64,000 nt of DNA from DTU052 sp050951725 (GTDB lineage: Bacteria > Bacillota > Syntrophomonadia > Syntrophomonadales > DTU052), in assembly GCA_050951725.1 (NCBI GenBank), contig JBMNJO010000001.1, positions 1,116,001 to 1,180,000 of the forward strand, given 5' to 3'. The number at the start of each line of letters is the position of its first letter. Position 1 is the first letter of the stretch. The position numbers were made by a program, and so were the translations under genes. A model generated the notes under the pieces. The model had not been told where the DNA came from, did not search any database, and saw nothing but the letters and a program-made list of their open reading frames with translations. This document shows, piece after piece, positions 29,101 through 39,700 of this stretch.

Positions 29101-30313
29101 TGGATGTAACGCCGGTTGGTATGGTAACCGATGATAGTTTGTTCAGACCGAATGCATCGTCGCCGATATAGTTTACGCTGGCAGGAAAAGCTATACTGGT
29201 CAGTTGGTTGGCGTAAAAGGCAAAGTTGCCGATGGAAGTAACGCTGTCTCCCAATCTTACGCTGGTCAGCTTATTCTGGCTAAAAGCCTCGGCACCAATA
29301 GAGGTTACGGTATGCGGTATAACCACACTGGTAAGTTGTTTTGCCATATAGAAGGCCCGCTCTCCAATCTCCAGAACCGGCTGTCCCCCCAGGGAGTCAG
29401 GTATGTTAAGCGCACCGCTCAGTTGTCCGTTGTAACCGGTGATTCTTACACCCCCCGGTATCGAGGTATAGGTGAGGTCTACTATTGGAGGAACAAAGGT
29501 TGCCTCCACCTTCACGTTATGACGAGGAAGGGTAAAAGTATAGGTGTTATGAGACAGGTTTTGAGTCACCCCATCCACTTTTAAAGTTTTAAGGACATAC
29601 CCGGAATCTGGGGTAACCGTTAATACAATCGTTGTCCCCACCCCGGCCTCCAGTATGTTGGCCGTAACCTGTCCGTGTAAGGAGGGGGCTATGTTAACCT
29701 TATAGAAAATTTGTTTAAAGGTGTGACCGTTGCTGGCAGCGTAAGTCTCTACACTGGAACCGGGATCACCATAGATAACCATTGTCGCCGGATTCGAGTC
29801 AAATACACCGCTGCCGAAAGATACGTTCTTGCCATATATGGTGACGGCCGCTAATTGGTTGTTGGCGAAGGCCCCGTTCCCGATTGAGTAAATACCCTCG
29901 TTAATGGTTATATTTCTCAGCAGATTGTTCTTAAAAGCGTTGTCACCGATCCGCCCAACACTGCCGGGAGTCGTTAACAGGGTCAGCTGGTTGTTCTCGA
30001 AAGCGGAACTCTCGATATACTGAACGGTACTGGGAATATCTATGGAGTATATTCCCTTGCCCTTAAAAGCATTTTGCTCTACTGCAATAACTGGCCCGCC
30101 AGCGTGGGTAGAGGGTATCTCCACACTTTTGTATGGGCCCCAGTATTCAAGAACTGCTGCCCACTTGTAAAGTGACCACGGATTTGAATATCGCCAGAAA
30201 AAATAATTCACGTCGGTTGCCGCACAGGCAGACCGGAAGGGCACCGCCAGTACGAGGGCCAACAGCAGCAACAGACCCAGCCGGATTTTCCATCGCGTAT
30301 TCCTTTTCATCAT
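26198..30313 (-). CDS. BspA-type leucine-rich-repeat surface protein with MucBP and InlB-B repeats
   Basis: A 1,371-aa secreted protein. ATG 30313 follows GGAAGGAG; a signal peptide ends near SACAA. Two blocks of BspA-like LRR_5 repeats of about 23 residues (SIGxxAFxxNxLxSVxIPxSVTSIG) form the main scaffold, separated and followed by bacterial beta-repeat modules (PSLHGQVTANILEAGVGTTI, and PTVKGTVTADKLEA). Then come a MucBP-like module (TVTINYHDTEGNVIKAPDTY) and an InlB-type repeat (YGYVFKGWDRDFSKVTSDL). No SLH or LPXTG anchor is visible, so attachment may depend on neighbours. It probably acts in adhesion or cell-cell contact. Confidence 0.9.
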   Translation of the reverse strand: MMKRNTRWKIRLGLLLLLALVLAVPFRSACAATDVNYFFWRYSNPWSLYKWAAVLEYWGPYKSVEIPSTHAGGPVIAVEQNAFKGKGIYSIDIPSTVQYIESSAFENNQLTLLTTPGSVGRIGDNAFKNNLLRNITINEGIYSIGNGAFANNQLAAVTIYGKNVSFGSGVFDSNPATMVIYGDPGSSVETYAASNGHTFKQIFYKVNIAPSLHGQVTANILEAGVGTTIVLTVTPDSGYVLKTLKVDGVTQNLSHNTYTFTLPRHNVKVEATFVPPIVDLTYTSIPGGVRITGYNGQLSGALNIPDSLGGQPVLEIGERAFYMAKQLTSVVIPHTVTSIGAEAFSQNKLTSVRLGDSVTSIGNFAFYANQLTSIAFPASVNYIGDDAFGLNKLSSVTIPTGVTSISKGAFYGNQLTSISLHKGVTTIGPSAFAQNRLTDYSIPNSVESIGAAAFASNKLAQVTIPQSVTSIGMGAFSDNLLTSISIPHTVAAIDDYAFSGNLLTKVTIQGETVSLGREIFNLNPAGLTIFGKAGSAVETYATSNGFDFVAINSEFQTTPVAGGLKITGYTGPGGYLVLPETIGGEPVLEIGASAFESKKLTGLEIPHGITTIEAEAFQYNNLGSVNIPDSVYSIGDGAFCSCDLTSVVLPGGITSIGPRVFQYNKITSVIIPESVTSIADNAFASNDLVSVVIPDSVTSIGSSAFEYNDISSLTISPGVSSIGGRAFASNKLTEIDIPDTVKSIGSSAFEFNSSLTRATIHRRTVSLGSNIFGWVNKDFTLYGVAGSAVESYANNKGHKFVAIPPTLYLINISPTVKGTVTADKLEAECGDAILLTITPEAGFVLDSLTFNGLPQTVTPPMYSFNMPRENLVVEAAFKSLYEYLGTVTINYHDTEGNVIKAPDTYEGVGGTVTFEAPLIKGYQLAPGEAEQVTCEVTVSDQIFEHTFIYEASPQVNITLTAAENGSIGGGGTYLYNDLVILEAIPDSSYNFDGWYEGEVQVSPLPNYNFSARRDMTLTPRFVPMKKSYLEVTMVGGGTVWLNDEEVELPFGYKAAYYQNTDIRLTAVPDEGYTFGYWQDVDTASIVSTSPVYESHLGLGINIRAVFNKKPTSSTTSFAVIFQDRSGRILQSSRVARDRSAVPPTPDPTLYGYVFKGWDRDFSKVTSDLVIKPVFERTAQTYTVTVVGGILSTGGSSGEFKFDMPVTVVANTPSAGKVFSHWEQDGQKRSHQSTFTFYAPQRATTMTAVMVDQDSLPVMTPFITLADEVLTDTANKTMMFTATRAVPDGYTLVESGIMMLQSNTPPVGDLTLETPGAIRGKINNQSSEQFYIRKLGINPGDRWYARAYLIYQDQSGNMTTVYSGKTVNQTMS

Positions 30314-30704
30314 AAGTTCTCCTTCCCTCAAAGTTAAATAGTTGCAGCAATGTATTGTGACAGCAACGGCGCAGAGCACTAAATTACAACCACTGCTCCT
30401 GCTGATCATGTCCCACCCAATCAATCAGGTTTTCAGGAATTCGTTGCTGGTTATCCGGATACCTTTTTTGAGCCATTTCGCGAGGAACCATTTCCATACA
30501 GGACAGGCCCGAATGCTTTGCCCGGCCGATGACACGGCAGTCACCCAAGCCGAAAGTGTATCCGGCAGTGAAATAGCTATTGTGGCACTGTATAAACCAA
30601 TGGTTCAAAGAATTGGAAAAAGAGGCCTTGCCGGCGGATGATTTCGCCAGCAAGGCCGGGAGGGTGATACTTTTTGTATTGATTTACTTTCTAGAATGCT
30701 GTTC
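30314..30704. other. Gap between giant SLH protein and LRR protein
   Basis: 390 bp. It holds the terminator at 30616-30657. An 89-codon minus-strand frame (30384-30653) is open but its 5' end overlaps that terminator, it has no Shine-Dalgarno and I recognise no family, so I do not call it a gene. The terminator suggests the LRR and SLH genes have their own promoter here; none stands out. Confidence 0.5.
30616..30657 (-). terminator. Terminator after the giant SLH protein gene
   Basis: Minus-strand stem GGCCTTGCTGGCG paired with CGCCGGCAAGGCC around an AT-rich loop, followed by TCTTTTT. It lies about 50 bp after the stop. Confidence 0.9.
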
Positions 30705-33700
30705 TTACCGGATCGCTTTCAAAACCACCGTGGCGGCCTCGGCGCGGGTCGCATAACCCTGCGGCCGGAAGGTGTTATCCGGATAACCGGTAATAATCCC
30801 GGTTTGATTGGCGATAAGGACTGCATTCTTCGCCCAACCGGCGATGCGGTCAACATCGGCAAAGGTCAGGGCACCTTCACGGTTGGTGGCTTTTTCAGCC
30901 TGGACGATCATTACCGCCATCTGTTCACGTGTGATATTGTCATCCGGCCGGAACTCGGAATCGCTGTGCCCACTGACAATGTTATGGGCGTAGGCGATAC
31001 CAATACCCGATTTGGCCCAGTGATCCCAGGTATCGCTGAAGACCTTGCCTGATGGGGCCGTGAGGTTATAGGCCTTAACCAGTATGGTGGCAAATTCAGC
31101 CCGGGTGATGTTTTTCTGGGGCTGGAAGGTGCCGTTTGCATAACCCGTAATAGCTCCCATTTCGACCAGAGCCTCAATATTGTCTTTGGCCCAGTGACCG
31201 GTAATATCGGTCAATCCCGCTGGTTGACTGGGGGCCAGCTTAACAATGGCAAAAGTGCTGAACTTATCAACATTGAAGCTGATGGCTACCGGTTTACCAC
31301 TGGCATCGTTGACAATGGTCGGGGTGATCAACTGGGTTTCCCCGTCGTTATGCACCACAAACACTCCCAGACTGTCCAGAAATGCCTGGCGTTCAGCAGC
31401 ACTACTGGGAATACTTATCCCGGTCAAGGGAATGGTTACTCTGGTATTACCGGTAAGCGTAGTATTGATCTGAGTAGGAGTACCGAGTATCAGCGCTCCA
31501 TCCACCTCAGAGACTCCATCCATTTTCTTACTCACATCAGCCGTTGTTCCACTGCTGACTTCCATCACCAGCTCCTGTCCGGCTTGGCTCAGTGCTTTCA
31601 CCAGAGCTGCCGGTAACTGAATACTGGCCAGAGGAGTGGTAATCTGCAGGTTTAATCCCTCAGCAGCGTTCAGAACATTAGCTGGCACCGTAATGCTCTT
31701 GGCAGCTGCCGCATGCTCACCGGCTATCGCGATCTCCATGGTTTGGCGACCGGAAGCCAGCGCTTTCGTCAGCGCTTCGCTCAGATTGCTGGTGACGGTA
31801 AAGGATTCAATGTTGTTTCTCGCGTCATATTGGCGGGTAACGGCATTGGCAATCGTGGTGCCGTCCACCACTATGGATCCGCCATTGGCTCCGCTGCCCT
31901 TATTGGGGTCGTCGTTGGAGCTTCCACCTCCGCCGCCACCGCCGCCTCCGGCGGTTACGGTTACCACACAGGTGGCAGTCTTGCCGCCGTCTACGGTGGT
32001 CACCGTTATGTTCGTACTACCTGCAGTTAACGGGGTTACTACACCGTTCACCACCGATGCCACGGCTTCGTTACTGCTGCTCCAGGTAACGCTCGTATTA
32101 GTGGCATTTTCTGGTGCTACAGTTGCGGTCAGGGTTCCGGTGGCTCCCCCGACAGTCAGGTTCATGGTCGCCTGATCGAGGGTTATGCCGGTCACCGGTA
32201 CCGTGCCAATTGGATCATCGTTGCCGGTGGTAGTCTGGGCGGTGTTCCCTGCCATATCGGTAGCGGTAATGGTAATAGGGCCAACTGTACCCGCCGGGAT
32301 ACTTACGCTGTAGGTGTCAGTTGCTTCCTGCCTTAGCAGCGGGTAGGTTTCGCCGCCCCTGGTCATAACCACACTGTAAATGCCGCTCAGGGCATCTGTC
32401 ACCTCGGTCGAAACCACAAGGGTTCCCTCGGTTAGTGTGGCTGAGGTCCGGTTGGCAGTAAAAGCAGGTGCCGTCCGGTCAATTTTCACGGTCAGACTGT
32501 TGGCGGTGAGATTGTAACCATTGGCATCCTGCAGCCGGGCACTGACGACATGATTACCCTCGGCCGTAACCGTGGTTACTGCAGCTGGGCTGCCGGAATA
32601 GTTGCTGGTCGTCCAGTCTCCTTCACCCACTTTGTACTGCAGCTTGGTGGGCGTGAAATTTGTCAGGCCAGTGGCGGTCAGGGTAACCGGAACCGAATCC
32701 TCAGTCCACCAGCCTCTGGTACCGGGAATTGCAGCCGAGAGGGTTACACTTCCGCTGGCCGGGGCCTCATTTACCACAGTAACAGCATAGGTTTTTGGCT
32801 GGGCTCCTGGGCCATCCGGCTCCACCGTTACCTTAAAGGAGTTGCTGCCGATGGCCAGGGGCATGGTATAGGTGATGGCTCCAGTCTGCTCGCTTAAGAC
32901 CATATCACCGGCATCCTTGAGCAGTACCCGGGCATTCGGGTTAGCAGATATGGCGGTGACGTTAGTGGTCTTCAGCCCACTGGCTTTGAGGCCAGCATAG
33001 GTGGTGGTATCCTTGTCGAATCCCACTCCAATACCTGAGGCCTTCAGAACCTGCAGATCCGCGTTCATGGAATCAGCGGTCGCAGTGAAGTAGTGAGCCT
33101 CCACATCAGCCCCCAGAGTGTCAAACACAAAGGTCTTGGTTATAACTCCCTCGCTGCCCAGATTGACCAGACCCGCAGCTGTATTTGACAGATAAAGGGT
33201 CTTAATAATATTACCGCCCTCATCAAGCAGGTTCACAGCCACATTGCCGTTGGTCACCGGCCGCATGGCCAGGTTCTGCAGGGTCAGAATGGCTGTGGTT
33301 TGGGTAGCTGAATTCGACTGATCCACATCTACCTTGATCGCGTTCCCCAGATTGCGCTTCACCAGGTTTTCAAAAAGAACGGTGCTGAAGTTGTTTTCGC
33401 CAACATACTCGGAAAGCTCTTCACCGGATTCGTTTACCACCCATACTTTTGCATAAAGGGTGACACCATTGGCCGGTATCTCATCTTTCCCCTGTCCGAT
33501 TAGATACTGTTTGAGATTAAAGCTGATATTGGCGGTGTAGGCTCCGTTGTCAACCAGGGATAGATCATCAGGATCGGAAATGGTAACTATGGGCACCACT
33601 TCGGTTCCTGCGGTGTATACCGAATTGTCGTACAGGGCCAATTTTACTGACCTGCCACTGGTACTCAGTTTATAGTCACTGCTGTTGTACAGGGTTACGG

Positions 33701-36700
33701 TCAGCTCCCGCACGCCATCCTGTTCCTTAACGATCCTAATCCCGGAAATACCTACATCTGCAACCGCGAAACGCAGGGTTCCGCTGCCGGTCATCTCCAC
33801 GGAGGTCTCGCCAAATACTGCGGTACCACGGTACGATACATCGACGATACTCTCCGGCACCTCATTGTATACGACCAAAGTGGTACTGGTACCGGGCAGA
33901 ATCTTCAGATCCTCAAAGGTCTTGCTGGCAGGTGCCGATCCTTCCGGGCCATACTCTAAGGTAACTGCGGTAATCAGATCTTTACCCTGATTCTGCACCG
34001 TAAAGCTGACCGGGATCATGAAGCCGGACAGGATTTCAGTGTAATTAAACTCGGCTGCCGTGATGGCCGCCTTATTCTTATAGCTTTCGGTGGCGGTAAA
34101 CATCTTGCTTTCCGTCTTGGGAACATCGATAGTAACCGGGTTTCCATCCTGATCCGTGTCGGACACCGTTTCAAATTCATCCTTGGATTCGGTTCCCAGA
34201 ATGATAACCTTAACCTCATCCCGTACCGGATCTGATACATAGGCATCGAAGTTGTCGATGGATGTTTTATCCGGCATTTTCGCCACCTCAACCGCGGCGG
34301 AGGTGAAGGTCAGTTTGGTTTCGTCAACCGTTTCCCGCATGAACTTGATGGCCTTAAGGTCATCGCTGTTCGTCGCCGGATCGCGTTCCACCCACAGAAC
34401 GGAAAGGTTTTTGAAATCACTGTTCGCTGGACTAGTGTGTACGAATTTGAAGTTGTTGCTGATATTGCTGGTGCTTGACACCGCATACAGGCTGTCAATG
34501 AAGTCCTCCTTGGGGCTGCCGTCATTACCAAAGGTCGCCAGTCGGATATCGGACTTTGAGCCATCCACCTTGAACCAGCCCAGGATAAACCTCTCATCAC
34601 CGTCAATTCTGGTGACGGTTAGCTGTGGGTTTTCGTCGGAGGTATTATCGTTGGTCAGACGAACGTTTTTCACAATATCGCCGCCGCTGTCGACAACCCC
34701 GTAAACAATCTCATAACCCTGGGAGTCGCCTTCTTCACCGGTATCAATAATGTAGGAAACTGCGGCCGTACCATCCGAGGTCATAGCCGCTGCCAGACCA
34801 ACTACACCACCGGAAACACCATTATAAAGGGTTCTGGTTTCGCTCCAGTTGCCTCCGTTATAAACGCGGTAGACAATAGCATCTCTCCCACTGAAATCAG
34901 TGGGGTTTTCCGGGTCGCCGGCGTAAACACTGCGCCAGGCTGCTATCGCCCGATTGCCGTTGGTTGCCACCACCGGTGCCATGTCAGGAGTGTTATTGTC
35001 GGTCAGCCGCTCAGTTGTCCAGGATCCACCTCGCCAGGTACTTACATAAACCTCGGTGTTGTTGATCATCATGGACATCTCAGCATTGGTCAGCTGATCA
35101 CCGGCGTTCTTTTCAATCTTGTCGATAAGCCTTACCCAGGCGGCTATGGCGGACCCATTGGCACTGTCGAAGGACAGCTGCGAATCGCCAAAGCTCTGGG
35201 GATCGTTGTTGATCGTGCCCCGGTCAGAATAGCTGTCGCCGGACATAATCGCATAGTTGGCAGTAGTATCCCAGACATCAGGGCTGTTGTTATCCGACAG
35301 ATAAACAAACATGGAACCATCATCCGCAATCAGCGGGTCAGCATAAGGATAAGCATTGGATTGCAGTACATCCGGTGCCAGGTTGACAGGATCCAAGGAT
35401 AATATTCCCATTCGCATTCTTGCACCTGATTTACCCCAGACCCGGGCATACTCGTGCAGATAATCCCGACTCTCCAGCTGAGGTTCCTGAGAAATAACCA
35501 CCACATCCTGTCCCGTAGCGGCCGCATAAAGCCGGGTGGCCATTACCATGTTTTCGGGGGTCAGCATGTCACCAGTGGTTTCCCTCCAGTAATTCTCGAT
35601 CTTGTCCCAGTTGCGGTAGGTCCATTCTTTCCCAAATTTCGCTGAAGCAAAGGTTTTTTGATAGCTAATAAAGAGCAATTTGGCAACAAACTTGATACCT
35701 ACCTGTCCCTGCAAACTAAGCCAGGAACCGGATAATGCTTTTTCAGTCTGGTTATAACCTGCAGGTTGGTTGGCAACTGCCGGATCCAAATAGTTGCGGT
35801 TAAGGAACTTGTTTTGGTTCTCCAGATCCAGCTGCCCAAATACCCCGATTTTCAGGGCTACGATGGTGGCATCAAAGCCTAAGCCACCAAAGGCGTAGAT
35901 GAAGGCCTTAAGCCTTAGGTTGGTCAGATAATCGGTGACCATTTCCTTGTCAGCCTGCCAGCGGTATTCAATACCACCCACCGTCACCGGCTCGTAGAGC
36001 ATATGGGCATCAAACTCCAGACGAACTGCGACTCCCAGGGCCACCTCATAGGTTACCGGGACTGGACCCACCAGGCTGTTGCCGGTCACAGAGTTTTGAT
36101 AGCTGATTCCGGCCCTGATTCCGCCGCCAATGGGACGGACTTCCCATCGGGCCTTGTCAAAGTTATAGACGATGCGGCAGTTGAAGTACCCACCGACCTG
36201 ATAGCTAAAATTGTCGTCCGAGTCTTCTATTATGCTCTTAATGTCATCCTCCAGACCACTGGCCAGTTCGCGAGACTTCGCAAACGCGGATTTTTCGGTC
36301 CCAATGCTTTCCACCTCATCGTCATCCAGCATCAGGGAGAAGCCATCCTCATCCGGTCCCATATCCATTACATCGTCACCGGCGTTTAACTGCAATAAGC
36401 CATTGAACACTGTGGGATCGGATGTTGGGGCCAGAATCAAAGAGAAGTTGTCATTGCCAAACTGAATTCCGCTGATGAAGTCAAGCGCACGCTGGGCGAA
36501 TTTGTCCTTGGCATCAAAGGAGGCGCCGGCTATGATACTTTTCTTCATCTCTGCTTCAAAGTTGGCGTTGACATCATCACTTTCGGCGACATTCTCCACT
36601 CCGAGCATATTACGAATGGAATACGGTGCCAGGGTCGCGTTGTACAGCGTGCCGTCGTCGTTTATCAATTTGACCGTCAGCTTGCCCCGGCCGGTTTGAT

Positions 36701-39700
36701 CCATCCAGATGTTGTTTTGATCAATTACGAGCTGATGCTCCGTCACCAGCATGGTTCCAAACGGGTACTTAAAGGTCTTGTAGTTTTGTCCGGGTACAGC
36801 GGTTCCGTTTTCGTTGATCAGCGTAACCGCAGCATTGGTTTCCGTAACCGGTCTCCCCCACCAGAGAGCCTGCGTGTCAATCCTGATCTTTGGGGTTTGG
36901 GCATTAAGCCCTATATTGCCGGTATTGTTCTTGATATTGTCCAGGCGTCCGCTTTTCTTGTAGCGATCCAGATACTGAGCTGCGAAAAAGGGTTTATCCT
37001 TATCCGCCGGGGCCACCGGAACCAGGTTTACCACGCTTTCGCCGAAGCGTACCACGTCAGCACCGGAAAGGTTTCCGGAAAACTTGACCAGTTGGGGCAG
37101 GTAGTCATCGCTGCCAAAGTGAAATTCAAATACATAATCAATTTTGTCAGCCGCAGTGACCTCGGTAGCGCTGGTTTCCCCGCCAGCCTCCGACCAGAAG
37201 CGCGTGATATCAAATATCTGCCGGTGGAAGCCGTTGTCCGGGGTTATGCTTAAGGTGTTGCTGAGATTGTCGGAAATCTCGGTAGTCTCGCAGTAGTTTC
37301 CGTTTTTGTATACCCCGCCGCGAATGGTAACCGTTCCGGTGTAGGGGGTACCATCGGGTTTCTTGAAGTTCAATTCCACCTGGGCAGCTTCACGCAGCAC
37401 AAAGTTGTTGATGGGATAAAGCTGTCCCTTGGAGCCGTCGTTTTCACCCGACAAGAGATTGGCATTATAAATCGTGCCCAGGTAAGTGCTGTCACCAATG
37501 GTGCTCTTGAGTTTTACGTCGCTCTTTATACCCTTTTCTTCATAAATAGCTACTGCACCCTTGTCATCGCTGGCAACGGTTTTCGCCTGACCATCCCCGT
37601 TGATGTAATTGAACTCCGTCCTGACCATAGGCATAACCTGGAAAAGATAGAGCTTATCCTTCAGGGTTTTAACCTCTACCCCCAGGGTATCGGTCATTCT
37701 TGACAGTTTATGTGTGGCATTAATAGTAGCGGTACCATTCTTTAAGCCGGCCAGAATGAAGTTGGTGTTGGGCATGTAGGATGACAAATCGTAATCCTCA
37801 ATGTTTTTGTAGGCACCACCTTGAGAGTAATTGATGCTGGCCGTCCTGGAATTGCTTGACTTCCACTCAATCTGATCCGTGACCAGACCGTAGGGATAGT
37901 CACCGTAGTTGATGCTCAGTTGGTTGGTCAGGGATATGTTTCTTTCCAGGGCCACAATTTCTGCACTGCTCAGCCCGGATATGTAACCCGAGTTGTCCAT
38001 GACCAGAGTGGAGGTGTCCTGTTTGTCAACCCAGATCTTCATGGCCTCCGCATCATAAACATGCAGGACGAAGGAATCATAGCTGTAGGCCTCGTCACCC
38101 GTGTTTTTAATTTTGGCGGTGACGGTATACACATCCTTCAGCTTGCCGGTCACATTACCAAAGTTGATGGTATAGCTGCCCTGTGTGTCCTGACTGGTAT
38201 AGATTGAATCCTGGTTTTTGGTCACCTCAAACTCAAAATCACAGGCCCCGGGATTGTCATTGACGTTGAATGACTCCCAGCTAACCGTGAGGGGAGCCGC
38301 AGTGTCCAGGACATAGTAGTTTTCCGGGCGGGTGATCTTCACATAAGCCGGAGAGGAGGTAACAATGATGTGTCCTAAGGCCTCGACTTTGCTGCCAGGC
38401 TCCTTGGGATTGTCCGTGCTTATCTTGACCGTATACGCCGGATCCATACCCATCGATACCCGGGTGAAATGTTCCCCAGGGATGGTAAACGAGCTGGCAT
38501 CTATCCCGCTGCTACCGGTATATATGGGCTCCGCTTCTCCCAAGTCGTCGACGGTGGCATAGTTTCCTTCAAAAAGCTCCACCGTGAATACGGTGTCAAC
38601 TTTGGGATCCGCTTGCTGGTTGATGCTGATGATGTTGGTACTCCACATAACCTCCGCAGCCACGCCCTGTTTGGTGGTAATATACTTGCTCACCGCCAGG
38701 GCCGGCTTATCCAGAGATACCTGCACCTTGAATTCTTCCGATTCGACAGCAACGTCTCTGCTCCCGTCAGCCCTGCCGTTCATGGCTATCAGCTTGAAGG
38801 TAACCGTACCCACACTCATCGGCGTAATCTCGCCGGTGGCGGATATGCTGGCAACCCGTTCGTTGGTGGAAACCCATTTGAAGTCCTCAGGGTTCTGGAA
38901 GGTTGCATTACCGCTGTAGGTATAGGAGAGTCGGATCATTTCCTCATCCCCGATATTAAGCACCTTGTCGATTCCTGAGGGATAGGATTCCGGATAGTTG
39001 ATAGTCAGATCCCTCGCCTCAACCAAGTACAGGGTTCCGGTAGTAAAACCGGCGCTGTATCCATCCTCCAGGATAGGCCGGAATTGGGTGGCCGCGGCAT
39101 CGGTTGCCAGGTAGAGTACTATTTTACACGTCGAACCTTCCGGCAGGTCAAACTCACCGGTCAGTTTATCTACCGCATCGGTAATATAGAGCGGTATTCT
39201 GGTGGCCCCGTTGTCGTAGGAGGCATAAAGGCGATCCACGGTGAAGCGGCCTTCAGAATCCGGGGTAGTATGGCTGATCAGCCATTCATTTTGCTTTTGT
39301 CCTATAGTGGCGCCATCTACAGTCGGATCATTGCTCTGGAACAGAGGGATTTCCAACCGACCCCTGGTTTCATTAGGCTGATAGGCGACCTCCAATGGAG
39401 AGCCATCTGCATGTTGCAGTGTAATACCCCGCAGGCTATCCAGCTCGTTGTATTGGAAAGCCGTCGGCAGGGGCTCCGGATTGGCGTAGTTATAATACTC
39501 TGTGAAAGAACGACCGTATACGTCTGTTGCCGCACCCGTTACACTAATCGTTGAGAGGGTGACGGGGGTGGCGGGCGGTATATCAAACAGGAAGACAACC
39601 TGAGAATGCTTCAGCCCTAAGTTGGTACTGTATGCATGATATGTCTTGTTCATGCCATCCTTCATGATCAGGGTAAGCCCGGCCGCACCCTGCACAATGG

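Noticed and set aside
30500..30600. Cyclic-di-GMP riboswitch upstream of the LRR protein
   Set aside because: GGGCAAAGC and GGGCC blocks occur, but the order and spacing do not match the GEMM-I consensus and the second helix is missing.
30384..30653. 89-codon minus-strand frame between the giant SLH and LRR genes
   Set aside because: It overlaps the terminator at its 5' end, lacks a Shine-Dalgarno and matches no family I know.
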